From Paenibacillus_G filicis (GTDB lineage: Bacteria; Bacillota; Bacilli; Paenibacillales; NBRC-103111), in NCBI RefSeq assembly GCF_038070315.1, contig NZ_JBBPCC010000012.1, positions 124,001-188,000 of the forward strand: DNA of 64,000 nucleotides, in the 5' to 3' direction. Made by a program: the position numbers and the translations under genes. Positions 33,313 to 41,179 of the stretch are shown piece after piece. Position 1 is the first letter of the stretch, and each line of letters starts with the position of its first letter. Below the pieces are notes generated by a model, which was not told where the DNA came from, searched no databases, and saw only the letters and a program-made list of their open reading frames with translations.

Positions 33313-34661
33313 GGAATTTCCCCCATTCGTTTGGAACTTCTAATAGAAATATGCGCAGACAGATTGCGTAATTCGATCGCTGCGGTCTGGAAAGCCTCCG
33401 ACGGACTGGCAAACAGCGTCAGGATCTTGGCGAGCGCATCCTCCTGCACCTGGACCATCGCCGGGTAATAGATGAGCGAAGGCTCGCTCTTCGCCATCTT
33501 CATGCTCTCCAGAATCAGCGCAAAATCCGGCCTGCTATCGCGGAAGACGGGATCGCTTAGAATGGAGCGTCTCGCAGGAACGCCGCCGTTCCGGGCATAG
33601 ATCATCCCTCCCTGCTTGCCGGTGGCGAACTCGAGGAACTTCCACGCGTTCACCTGCTTGGATGAGCTGGCGTTAATCGCGAGCGTCCACCCGTGCTGGA
33701 AGGGAACCCGGCGCACCTGCCCGCCTCCGTCCCGGATGCCCGGGATTAGGGCGATGCGGATCTTATCCTTGAGCGGCGAGCTGCTCTGCGTGATCATCGG
33801 ATAAGCGGAGTTCCAATAAGGAGCCGCCATCGCAATATCGCCGTTCAGCAGGCCCTCGCGCGTCCGGGAAAAATCCCAGGAGATCAAGTCGCTGGGGACG
33901 ATCCGGCTCCGCACCAATTTCTCCAGATATTCGCCGCTTTGAATCGACTCCCTCGTATCGAACAAGACGCTGCCGTCATCCCCGATAAGGTCCCCGCCGA
34001 AGGACCACAGGATGGAGTCGAATATTTTCTCCCGTTCCTCCGGCACGACAGCCGGCATCGCCAATCCCCAGCGGGTCGGCGATTCGGGATGAAGACTGGC
34101 GGAGAATTGCTGCGCAACCTCATACAGCTCCTCCCAGGTCTCCGGCGGGTTCGGGATCAGATCGCTGCGGTAATACAGGAAGTGCGTGCTGATATCGGTC
34201 GGCAGCGCGTAGATCGATCCGTCATACCTGTACACCGATAGAAAGTCGTCCAGGTCAAACTTCTCTTGTGCAGCTGGGTCGCTGCCCGCCATGAAGCGGT
34301 CGAGCGGAATAATCGCCTTCGCAGAGGCGAATTGGGCGATGGAGGTGCTCGGCATCAGGACGATGTCGAACGTATTGGACCCGGCAAACAGCTGGGTGCC
34401 CACAGCCGTAAAGTAACTGTCTCGCCCCACCTCGATGAACTCCACCTTGATCCCTGTAGCCTGCTGGAAGGGCTGGGCAATCTGGCGCAAGGCGGCAGAC
34501 TCTGTGCCCGTGCGGATGAGCACGCGGATCGGATCGGCGGACTTGGGGGAGTCGTTCGTATCCATCATATCCCGGTTCAGCAGCACGAAGCCGGTCAAGG
34601 CCCACAGCACGAGGAGGGAGAAGGATACGGCCACCAGGGTGCTCAGCTTGAAATGATTCAT
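33309..34661 (-). CDS. Membrane-anchored extracellular solute-binding protein, probable sensor partner
   Basis: 450 residues. An N-terminal hydrophobic segment (about 7-28, LVAVSFSLLVLWALTGFVLL) has no lipobox and no clear cleavage site, so it is likely a membrane anchor. The rest is an SBP_bac_1 fold (IRVLIRTGTESAALRQIAQ, GIKVEFIEVGRDSY, SIYALPTDISTHFLYYRS). It lies between kinase and regulator genes with stop/start overlaps on both sides (1 base with the kinase, 4 bases with the regulator). This tight coupling suggests that it senses a sugar for the kinase rather than serving transport, as in other three-component sugar-sensing systems. Confidence 0.82.
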   Translation of the reverse strand: MNHFKLSTLVAVSFSLLVLWALTGFVLLNRDMMDTNDSPKSADPIRVLIRTGTESAALRQIAQPFQQATGIKVEFIEVGRDSYFTAVGTQLFAGSNTFDIVLMPSTSIAQFASAKAIIPLDRFMAGSDPAAQEKFDLDDFLSVYRYDGSIYALPTDISTHFLYYRSDLIPNPPETWEELYEVAQQFSASLHPESPTRWGLAMPAVVPEEREKIFDSILWSFGGDLIGDDGSVLFDTRESIQSGEYLEKLVRSRIVPSDLISWDFSRTREGLLNGDIAMAAPYWNSAYPMITQSSSPLKDKIRIALIPGIRDGGGQVRRVPFQHGWTLAINASSSKQVNAWKFLEFATGKQGGMIYARNGGVPARRSILSDPVFRDSRPDFALILESMKMAKSEPSLIYYPAMVQVQEDALAKILTLFASPSEAFQTAAIELRNLSAHISIRSSKRMGEIP

Positions 34662-36439
34662 CAGGCGACCTCCGTTCGGTAAGGGATGTAGACGAACACC
34701 AGCGCCCCCTCCTCCTGCGCCGGGGAGAACACGATGCCATACTCGGGACCGAACGCCAGCTTGATCCGCTGGTCGACATTCCGCATCCCGACATGCTGGC
34801 CCGCCTCAGAGCTCTGGAGCAGCTTCTTGGCCCGTTCGATATCGATCCCGCTGCCTGTGTTGAACACGGAGAGCCGCACGCGCTCTCCTTCGCGGGTGAC
34901 TGTGATGGACACCTTGCCTCCCTTGGACATCTTGGCGATCCCGTGCTCCAGCGCGTTCTCCACGAGCGGCTGCAGGATCAGAGGCATCACCCAAACATGC
35001 GTCAGCGACGGCTCGACCTCGATCTCGTATTCCAGCTTATCCTTGTACCGGAACGATTGAATCCGCAAGTAATTTTCCACATGATCCAGCTCCTGCTTCA
35101 TGCTTGTCCATTCCTGGCCGGAATGCAGGGTAAACCGGAAAAACCTCCCCAGCGCCGTGACCAGCTTGCTGATCGAATCCGCTTCGTACTCCTTGGACAT
35201 CCAGTAAATCGTATCCAGCGTATTGTACAGAAAATGGGGCTGAATTTGCATCTGCATGACCTGCATCAGCGCCTCCCGTTTCTCCTTCTGCTGCTGCTCG
35301 TTATCATGCAGCAGCTGCTGAATCCGCTCCCGCAAGCGGTTGAAATTCCGCTGCAGGATGCTGATCTCCCGGATCGGGCCGACATTTTCCCGCATATGCA
35401 GATTGTCGATCGAAGTCGTAGTCATCAGCCGGGCGAGATGGATGACCGGCTTGGAGATGGCCGTCGCCAGCAAGACGGACACGATGATAAAGACCGCGGT
35501 GCCGAGCCCGGCAATAATAATCAAGTATTGCAGCACCCGCTGATTCGGGACCAGCAGCTCCCTCAGCGGCACCACCGCCGTCATCTGCCAGCCGCTGGTC
35601 GGTGAAGTATTGTAAGCGAGCAGCCACTGTCCGTCCACGACCTGGATGCCCTGTCCGGACTTGGGAAGCCCGCGGATCGCCTCCGCCATGCTGGCGTTCT
35701 GAAACAGCTCGGAATCCTGCTGGTAGATCACGTCGCCCGAGGCATCGGAGATCATGAAGGAGCCGGTGGACCCGATGCGCACGCTTCCGACATTCTCACT
35801 GATAAACCGGTCGTTCAGCTGAACGAATAAATAACCCCGGAGCTGGGAGGTATTGCTGTCATTCAGCCTGCGGACCGCCGTGACGGAAGCATGGAGCGGA
35901 GTCACGAAGCCTTCCTCGGAGCGAAAGATCGTCCAGCGGTCGCTGAACCAGTTCATGCCGAGCGGCTGCCGCTCAATATGATCCACTATGTATCGAAAAT
36001 GATCCGCCTCCACCTGATCGAAGGAGTAGAATGTCGTATTCGTAGACAGCACCTGATGGTCCGCCGTGACCAGGTAAATATCGCGGATATGGTCCAGCCG
36101 TCCGCGAAACAGGTACATATACACCATATCCCGGAACTTCTGGTTCGCCTGGAACAACTGATACGGGGTTTCGAGCGGGCTGTCCAGAAAATCCAGCGAC
36201 TGCTGATACAGCAGCGGCCACGTCAACCGGTCAATCTCGGATAAATTGGCGTGCAGCGCCCGCTGCGTCTGCTCGACCGTTTGCAGCAAATATTGACTGA
36301 CCTGCTTTTGGGAGATTTCATTTTCCTTTTTGTACGTAATGATCATTACCGTGAGCGGGAAAATCATCAGCAGTAAAAAAACGGACAGCAGCAGCGAGCG
36401 GATCGAGATGGTTTTCTTGAACATAAGATCGGGGATCAC
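34661..36439 (-). CDS. YesM-type sensor histidine kinase
   Basis: 592 residues. Two membrane segments (about 14-33 and 300-320) flank an extracellular dCache-like sensor. Then HAMP (ISKPVIHLARLM), a His_kinase domain with the acceptor in QIQPHFLYNTLDTIYWM, and an HATPase domain (QPLVENALEHGIAKM, GSGIDIERAKKLL, VGMRNVDQRIKL). This is the LytS/YesM group, which pairs with AraC-type regulators. The exact start is uncertain: GTG 36439 opens the frame, but ATG 36424 is equally possible. It is the first gene of the operon running to GH92, with a promoter, operator and cre-like site just upstream. Confidence 0.9.
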   Translation of the reverse strand: MIPDLMFKKTISIRSLLLSVFLLLMIFPLTVMIITYKKENEISQKQVSQYLLQTVEQTQRALHANLSEIDRLTWPLLYQQSLDFLDSPLETPYQLFQANQKFRDMVYMYLFRGRLDHIRDIYLVTADHQVLSTNTTFYSFDQVEADHFRYIVDHIERQPLGMNWFSDRWTIFRSEEGFVTPLHASVTAVRRLNDSNTSQLRGYLFVQLNDRFISENVGSVRIGSTGSFMISDASGDVIYQQDSELFQNASMAEAIRGLPKSGQGIQVVDGQWLLAYNTSPTSGWQMTAVVPLRELLVPNQRVLQYLIIIAGLGTAVFIIVSVLLATAISKPVIHLARLMTTTSIDNLHMRENVGPIREISILQRNFNRLRERIQQLLHDNEQQQKEKREALMQVMQMQIQPHFLYNTLDTIYWMSKEYEADSISKLVTALGRFFRFTLHSGQEWTSMKQELDHVENYLRIQSFRYKDKLEYEIEVEPSLTHVWVMPLILQPLVENALEHGIAKMSKGGKVSITVTREGERVRLSVFNTGSGIDIERAKKLLQSSEAGQHVGMRNVDQRIKLAFGPEYGIVFSPAQEEGALVFVYIPYRTEVA

Positions 36440-36450
36440 CCTCCCTCATC

Positions 36451-36497
36451 ATTGTATGCGCTTACAACTATTTGTCGAATGATACATTCGGTATCAT
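36451..36497 (-). promoter_or_regulatory. Promoter with cre site and palindromic operator for the kinase operon
   Basis: On the minus strand TCGACA (36473-36478), a 16-base spacer and TACAAT (36451-36456) form a sigma-A-like promoter. A near-perfect cre, TGTATGCGCTTACA (36453-36466), overlaps the -10 and spacer. The palindrome ATGATAC-N5-GTATCAT (36479-36497) abuts the -35 on its upstream side. The layout suggests CcpA repression plus a pathway-specific regulator. Confidence 0.65.
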
Positions 36498-36919
36498 ATT
36501 AACACGAGTTTGCCCTTCGGGGAAGAGTCAATTCGAAGAGGATATCGGGGATGTTCACCGCAGAGCTGATGGGCTATGGGAGGGGGTGGACAAATATCCC
36601 GTGGAAATCCGCGGGATTCACTTGTCTCTAATAAGGCATAAATTGGCGAAAAAGTTTCATGATACGAAAAGACGTTTGTTCTACTATGCCCTTCTGCCAA
36701 TGGCATCGCGAATCCTTGAGCTGATGGTCCGTCAGGCAGATGTTTTTTAATACGGGACGGGACTCTCCCTTTCTGCTCCGATGATCAAAGGTCGAATCAG
36801 GACTAATGCTTGTTTCTGTATTCGGACATTTTGCTTTCCTTGCTAGAACAGCCTTCCTGATACCGCTGAAGAAGGACAACCAGCCGCAGATCAGCAAGTG
36901 CATCACCCACAAACATTCC
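36498..36919. other. Non-coding interval, no supported gene
   Basis: Short ORFs exist on both strands (for example 36628-36912 minus), but none has a good ribosome binding site, a recognisable motif or consistent codon use. I see no RNA gene or repeat here. Confidence 0.5.
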
Positions 36920-36949
36920 TTGACAGGAATATTCCATTCGGGTTATATT
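36920..36949 (+). promoter_or_regulatory. Sigma-A promoter for the arsR-SRPBCC operon
   Basis: TTGACA at 36920-36925, an 18-base spacer and TATATT at 36944-36949. The spacer begins with the 10-base palindrome GGAATATTCC, a possible ArsR-type autoregulatory site. Confidence 0.55.
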
Positions 36950-37052
36950 TAGATGCGAGACAACTAAGCACCCTGGATCGCCGTCACGATAAGGTCCTTG
37001 GAGAACCATTGAGCATCTACTTGCCTCTGGACCGAACGGAGGTGGAATACGC

Positions 37053-37391
37053 ATGAACGCAACGACATTCAGTGCGCTAGCCGAGCCCAACCGGCTGGAT
37101 ATCGTGCAATTGCTCAGCGAAGGCCCCCTGCCTGTCGGGGAGATCGCCGGTCGTCTCGAGCTCAATCAGCCTCAGACGTCCAAGCATCTGCGCGTCCTGT
37201 GCGACGCTGGCCTCGTCGAGGTGCAGCCGCAGGCGAACAAACGGATCTACAAGCTGCGCGCGGAGCCTTTCAAGGAAATGGACACTTGGCTGGAAACTTA
37301 TCGGCGCATATGGGAAGAGAAATTCGACAAGCTGGAGGCCTACCTTCGCAAGCTGCAGCAACAGCAGGAACCGCCACAATCCCAAGAATGA
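37053..37391 (+). CDS. ArsR/SmtB-family transcriptional repressor
   Basis: 112 residues, ATG preceded by GGAGGTGGAATACGC. A winged helix-turn-helix is clear: LAEPNRLDIVQLLSEGPLPV, GEIAGRLELNQPQTSKHLRV, AGLVEVQPQANKRIYKL. There is no metal-binding CxC, so it is probably not a metal sensor. ArsR-SRPBCC pairs of this kind are common, and the repressor usually controls the pair. The next gene starts 16 bases downstream. Confidence 0.9.
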   Translation: MNATTFSALAEPNRLDIVQLLSEGPLPVGEIAGRLELNQPQTSKHLRVLCDAGLVEVQPQANKRIYKLRAEPFKEMDTWLETYRRIWEEKFDKLEAYLRKLQQQQEPPQSQE

Positions 37392-37406
37392 ATTGGAGGA
37401 TGTACC

Positions 37407-37934
37407 ATGGAAAATCAACAAGCAGCGCAAGCAACTAATCAGGATGAACTGGTCATTATCCGGGTGCTCGATGCGCCCCGCGACCTGGTATTTCAAGTAT
37501 GGTCTGAGGCCGATCATCTTAAGCACTGGTGGGGGCCGGCAGGGTTCGAGTGGGTGTATGCCAAGCTGGATTTTCGTCCGGGAGGCGCATTTCACTATAA
37601 CATGAGAGCGCCGCAAGGCTTCGAGATGTGGGGAAAGTTCGTGTATCTGGAGATCGAGGCTCCTGAGCGAATCGTATTCGTCAATTCCTTCTCCGATGCG
37701 GAAGGCAACACGGTACGAGCTCCGTTCAACTCGGCGTTTCCGTTGGAGGTTCGGAATGTGATCACCTTCACGGAGCAGGACGGGAAGACCACCGTCACAC
37801 TGCGCGGCGGTCCCATCAACGCGACCGAAGAAGAGCATGCTTTCTTCCGCAGCATGAAGGATTCGATGAACCAAGGCTTTACTGGCACATTCAACCAGCT
37901 GGTTGCATACCTAGATTCCGTACGCGGATCCTGA
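37407..37934 (+). CDS. SRPBCC-family (AHSA1-like) protein
   Basis: 175 residues. A typical AHSA1/CalC opening: VIIRVLDAPRDLVFQVWSEA, HLKHWWGPAGFEW, LDFRPGGAFHYNM, and the C-terminal helix MKDSMNQGFTGTFNQLVAYL. These START-like proteins form a hydrophobic cavity and bind small ligands; most have no assigned role. It is co-transcribed with the arsR gene and followed at once by a strong terminator. Confidence 0.9.
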   Translation: MENQQAAQATNQDELVIIRVLDAPRDLVFQVWSEADHLKHWWGPAGFEWVYAKLDFRPGGAFHYNMRAPQGFEMWGKFVYLEIEAPERIVFVNSFSDAEGNTVRAPFNSAFPLEVRNVITFTEQDGKTTVTLRGGPINATEEEHAFFRSMKDSMNQGFTGTFNQLVAYLDSVRGS

Positions 37935-37940
37935 TGATCT

Positions 37941-37980
37941 AAACAACCCGTCACCGACTTCAATCGGTGATGGGTTGTTT
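37941..37980 (+). terminator. Strong terminator after the SRPBCC gene
   Basis: AAACAACCCGTCACCGA pairs with TCGGTGATGGGTTGTTT (one bulge), followed by ATTTTTATTT. Confidence 0.92.
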
Positions 37981-38005
37981 ATTTTTATTTCAGCCTGTCA
38001 GACTC

Positions 38006-38057
38006 TTGTCAACACCTGTTGAATCTTGTATAATCCAAAAATGAACTATAATTCATT
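38006..38057 (+). promoter_or_regulatory. Sigma-A promoter with operator at +1 for the hydrolase gene
   Basis: TTGTCA (38006-38011), 17-base spacer, TATAAT (38029-38034). Six bases further is AATGAA-N6-TTCATT (38040-38057), covering the expected start of transcription. The same 6-6-6 motif recurs at 38181-38198, so a repressor binding both is likely. Confidence 0.65.
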
Positions 38058-38180
38058 TATAATCCTTGCATGTATACCGAACGGATACCTACTGCCTCGT
38101 ACTGAACATAGCGAAGACGAAAGGCGTCGATCGGTAACCCAGATAAGAAAACCGATGTGGGCAGGTATTTTTGTCGTAAT

Positions 38181-38198
38181 AATGAATTTAAATTCATT
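38181..38198. promoter_or_regulatory. Second AATGAA-N6-TTCATT palindrome before the hydrolase
   Basis: A perfect 18-base palindrome 3 bases upstream of the AGGAGG site of the hydrolase gene. It repeats the motif at 38040, with the spacer here also palindromic (TTTAAA). Confidence 0.6.
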
Positions 38199-38214
38199 TT
38201 TAGGAGGAGTCAAC

Positions 38215-39120
38215 ATGGAAAGAAACATTCAGCGGTACACGACCCGAGACGGGTATAACGTAGAGTATTCGATCGTCGGGCAGGGAGAGCCGGTCCTGAT
38301 CATGCACGGCGGGCATTCCAACTGCCAGGAAGAGCTTGGTTACAGGGAGCTGATGGAGAACGGCTATGCTGTCATTACCCCATCCAGGCCGGGGTATGGC
38401 ACGACGTCCAAGGAGCTCGGAGCAGATCTTATCGCCGCCTGCGAAGCGTACCTGGAGTTACTGGATGAATTGCGCATACGTCAGGTTCATATCATCGCCA
38501 TATCCGCCGGCGGTCCGAGCGGTATCCTGTTTGCATCCCGATATCCGGAGCGAGTCCAAAGCCTGATCTTGCAATCGGCTGTGTCCGGCACTTGGTTAAC
38601 CCCTGAGGACAAGTTATACAAATCCGCTCAAATCATGTTCCGGCCGTCTCATGAAAAATACCTCTGGGGCATCATCAGGCTCATAAATAACCTGTTCCCG
38701 AGCTTCCTGTTCAACAGCATGATCGCTTCTTTCAGTCAATTGAACACCAAACAGGTCTTGCTCCAAATTAACGGTGAAGATCGCCGGCAGTTCAGAAGCA
38801 TGCTGAACCGTCAACGGTCCGGGCACGGCTTTCTTATCGATCTAGTGCTGACCGGACAGGATTTGACTTCCGTCTTGTCCGGTATTCAGTGCCCTACTCT
38901 GCTTATGCACAGTATTCACGATGCATCCGTACCCATGAATCAAGCTCGCATAGCTGCGCATCGGCATATTCCCAATGCGCAGCTATGCGAGCTTGATTCA
39001 TGGGGGCATTTGATATGGCTTGGAGAGGGCGCCACCGGCATGTTTCAACAGCTGTTCGCCTTTCTCGATACCGTTAAGCAGCAAGAAATCTCATCCGTAA
39101 ACCAGCTAGAAACTCTTTAA
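38215..39120 (+). CDS. Alpha/beta hydrolase
   Basis: 301 residues from ATG 38215, set by TAGGAGGAGTCAAC; the frame continues upstream to 38026 but that is leader. The fold is clear: oxyanion-loop HGGHS, nucleophile S98 in AISAGG (a degenerate G-x-S-x-G), the Asp loop MHSIHDASVP and catalytic His in SWGHLIW. The substrate is unknown; it resembles lipase-like and proline-iminopeptidase-like members. The segment between the Asp and His loops is encoded by a perfect 30-base inverted repeat at 38932-39004. The last 15 bases overlap the convergent oxidoreductase gene. Confidence 0.88.
   Translation: MERNIQRYTTRDGYNVEYSIVGQGEPVLIMHGGHSNCQEELGYRELMENGYAVITPSRPGYGTTSKELGADLIAACEAYLELLDELRIRQVHIIAISAGGPSGILFASRYPERVQSLILQSAVSGTWLTPEDKLYKSAQIMFRPSHEKYLWGIIRLINNLFPSFLFNSMIASFSQLNTKQVLLQINGEDRRQFRSMLNRQRSGHGFLIDLVLTGQDLTSVLSGIQCPTLLMHSIHDASVPMNQARIAAHRHIPNAQLCELDSWGHLIWLGEGATGMFQQLFAFLDTVKQQEISSVNQLETL
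38932..39004. repeat. Perfect 30-bp inverted repeat inside the hydrolase gene
   Basis: Arm 38932-38961 (starts CCCATGAATCAAGCTCGC) is the exact reverse complement of 38975-39004, separated by 13 bases. It encodes residues around PMNQARIAAH and NAQLCELDSWG. Such a long exact repeat is not expected from coding constraint. Confidence 0.95.
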
Positions 39121-40173
39121 ACAACCGCCAACGGGAATGACACGCTGCTCGCGATGGCTTTGCTGGACCAGCTCGATGACCTGGATCACCTGCAGGGCCT
39201 CGTCTGCACGGACAGGGACCGGCCTGCCGGCTGTGACCGCTTCATACAGCAGCTCGTAGTAGCGCTCATAGGAGCCGGGCACCGTCTGCACCCGCATCCG
39301 GGCGTCCGGCTGGGCGGTATCCAGCTCGCCGTATTGATTTGCAGTGTCCAGGCCCCAAGCCGGATCCTGCGGTCCCCGGCCCGCGCGCAGCAAGCCTTCC
39401 TGGGAATCCAATCCCCGCTTCACGAAGCTGCCCTTGTCCCCGTGCAGCTGAAAGCGGATGCCGCTGTTTTTCACCATAGAGCCGGACTGCAGCACGACCC
39501 GAAGCTCAGCATAGCCGAGGACGATATGGAAGTAATCGTCTACTTGCCCGCCGCTCTTCTGAATCTGCAGATCGCCATACACCGTTTCGGGCAACCCGAA
39601 CAACTGCAGAGCCTGATCGATCAGATGAGAGCCCAGATCATACAACTGCCCCGAGCCCGCCTGGTCCTGATCCTTCCATCTCGTAGTCACGTCCGGACGG
39701 AACTTATCGAATTGGGAATGGAAGGTATGAATATGTCCGAGTGAACCTGACCCGATGACGTCCTTGAGCGTCAGAAAATCATTATCCCACCGGCGGTTAT
39801 GATACACGCTGAGCACCTTCTCTTGCCTGGCCGCCAGCTCGATCAGCTCCATCGCCTCGGCCGAGCTGGTTACGAACGGCTTCTCTACGACGACATGCTT
39901 GCCAGAGGTCAGCGCCGCCTTGGCAAGCGCATAATGCGTGAAATTCGGCGTCGTGATGACGACCATATCGATCGCCGGATCAGTGAACAGCCGCGCAGCA
40001 TCGTCCACCACCTCGACACCGGGCAGCAGCTCCTGCACCTTGGGCTTATTGGATGAAACGACGGTGACGATCTCGAAGCCGGGAACGAACGTAAGCAGGG
40101 GCAAATGGAAGGCTTGCGCCGACAGGCCGAAGCCGATCAAACCTACACGTATGGATGAGTTCATCAAGCACAC
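39106..40173 (-). CDS. Gfo/Idh/MocA-family NAD(P)-dependent oxidoreductase
   Basis: About 355 residues. The N-terminal Rossmann fold starts IRVGLIGFGLSAQAFHLPLL, with the family motif VVEKPFVTS (K of EKP is catalytic). The C-terminal half has the substrate region YHNRRWDNDFLTLK and DLGSHLIDQALQLFG, with the catalytic H in that motif. Members oxidise sugars, inositols or related polyols. The start lies in GTGTGCTTGATG after GGAG; GTG 40173, TTG or ATG 40164 are all possible. It is encoded 31 bases downstream of the DeoR regulator gene and is likely controlled by it. Confidence 0.9.
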   Translation of the reverse strand: MCLMNSSIRVGLIGFGLSAQAFHLPLLTFVPGFEIVTVVSSNKPKVQELLPGVEVVDDAARLFTDPAIDMVVITTPNFTHYALAKAALTSGKHVVVEKPFVTSSAEAMELIELAARQEKVLSVYHNRRWDNDFLTLKDVIGSGSLGHIHTFHSQFDKFRPDVTTRWKDQDQAGSGQLYDLGSHLIDQALQLFGLPETVYGDLQIQKSGGQVDDYFHIVLGYAELRVVLQSGSMVKNSGIRFQLHGDKGSFVKRGLDSQEGLLRAGRGPQDPAWGLDTANQYGELDTAQPDARMRVQTVPGSYERYYELLYEAVTAGRPVPVRADEALQVIQVIELVQQSHREQRVIPVGGCLKSF

Positions 40174-40204
40174 ACTCTCCTTCTATTTCAAATCTTCCTG
40201 ATAT

Positions 40205-40996
40205 TCACGCTTCACTATCCGGCGACGAACTCTGGCCGGCTACCAGGATGCTCACCTCATGACGATTCAGCTGAGCACTGATCTCCGCAGGCGGATCCGC
40301 ATCGGTTACAAGTAAATCGATCTCGTCAAAATCACACACGGCATGAAGAAAGCTTTTCCGGAATTTACTTTGATCGGCGAGCACGATAACCCGCTGCGCA
40401 TGCCCGATCATTTCCTTCTTCACGTACGCTTCATCCAGATAAGGACTGCTCAGTCCCGTCTCCACGACGCTGCAGGCTCCCAGCAGCAGCGTATCCACCT
40501 GGAATTCCGAGATCATCCGGATCGTATGGACACCGGTGACGTTCCTGTTCCAGCTATGGAATTCTCCGCCCAGCAGGTGGACCTTGATCCCTGGCCTCTT
40601 GCCCAGTATGCCTGCAATATCGATGGAATTCGTAATGACAGTGACCCCCGTCGCAGTGATCGCTTCCGCGGCTAGCTGGACCGTCGTGGAGGCGTCCATA
40701 AACAAGGTTTCCCCATCCCTGATCCGTTCAGCAGCAGCGCGTCCGATGGATTGCTTGGCCTGATGATGTTCGGTTCTCTCTCCATAGGCTAACAATGGCT
40801 GCTGTCCGCCCTGGAGAATCGCCCCGCCGTGCGTTCGGATGACCCGGTTCTGTTCCTCCAGCTTAACCAGGTCCCGCCTTGCACTGTCTCTCGAGATCTG
40901 AAACATCTCGCAGATTTGTTCCACCCGGATACTTTCATGAACCTCAAGAAAATCGACAATAGCCTTAAGCCTTTCCTCTTGAATCAAAACCGTCAC
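40205..40996 (-). CDS. DeoR-family sugar-responsive transcriptional regulator
   Basis: 263 residues. An N-terminal HTH (about 5-58: RLKAIVDFLEVHESIRVEQI, QISRDSARRDLVKLEEQN, IRTHGGAIL) is followed by the DeoRC sensor, an isomerase-like fold (DGETLFMDASTTVQLAAEAI, VITNSIDIAGIL, VHLLGGEFHSWNRNVTG, LADQSKFRKSFLHAV). Members typically respond to phosphorylated sugars. It is probably co-transcribed with the Gfo/Idh gene, and an operator-like palindrome lies in its promoter region. Confidence 0.92.
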   Translation of the reverse strand: MTVLIQEERLKAIVDFLEVHESIRVEQICEMFQISRDSARRDLVKLEEQNRVIRTHGGAILQGGQQPLLAYGERTEHHQAKQSIGRAAAERIRDGETLFMDASTTVQLAAEAITATGVTVITNSIDIAGILGKRPGIKVHLLGGEFHSWNRNVTGVHTIRMISEFQVDTLLLGACSVVETGLSSPYLDEAYVKKEMIGHAQRVIVLADQSKFRKSFLHAVCDFDEIDLLVTDADPPAEISAQLNRHEVSILVAGQSSSPDSEA

Positions 40997-41020
40997 CTCC
41001 TTGCTTCCTCACATGTTTAT

Positions 41021-41041
41021 TTAAGTATATTACTTAAGTAA
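41021..41041. promoter_or_regulatory. Palindromes upstream of the DeoR gene
   Basis: TTAAGTA-N3-TACTTAA (41021-41037) overlaps the 12-base palindrome TTACTTAAGTAA (41030-41041). They lie 25-45 bases upstream of the DeoR start and are good candidates for autoregulation. Confidence 0.5.
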
Positions 41042-41091
41042 ATCAATTACAATAAAGGATTTTAAACGTACCCTTCGATTTCAAATGAAAC

Positions 41092-41128
41092 AAAGAGCAG
41101 ATCGAATGTACCCATTCGTCTGCCCTTT
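41092..41128 (-). terminator. Hairpin after the SDR gene at 41180
   Basis: AAAG-AGCAGA-TCGAATG pairs with CATTCG-TCTGC-CTTT with one bulge; on the minus strand it is followed by GTTTCATTTG. A modest terminator. Confidence 0.5.
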
Positions 41129-41179
41129 CAGGGATTGTTTATATGCATAATGCCTTGTAATAAGCGTTCAGAGGTTTGC

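Noticed and set aside
36472..36912. Short ORFs on both strands upstream of arsR
   Set aside because: No ribosome binding site, no motif, and they cover the kinase promoter and operator.
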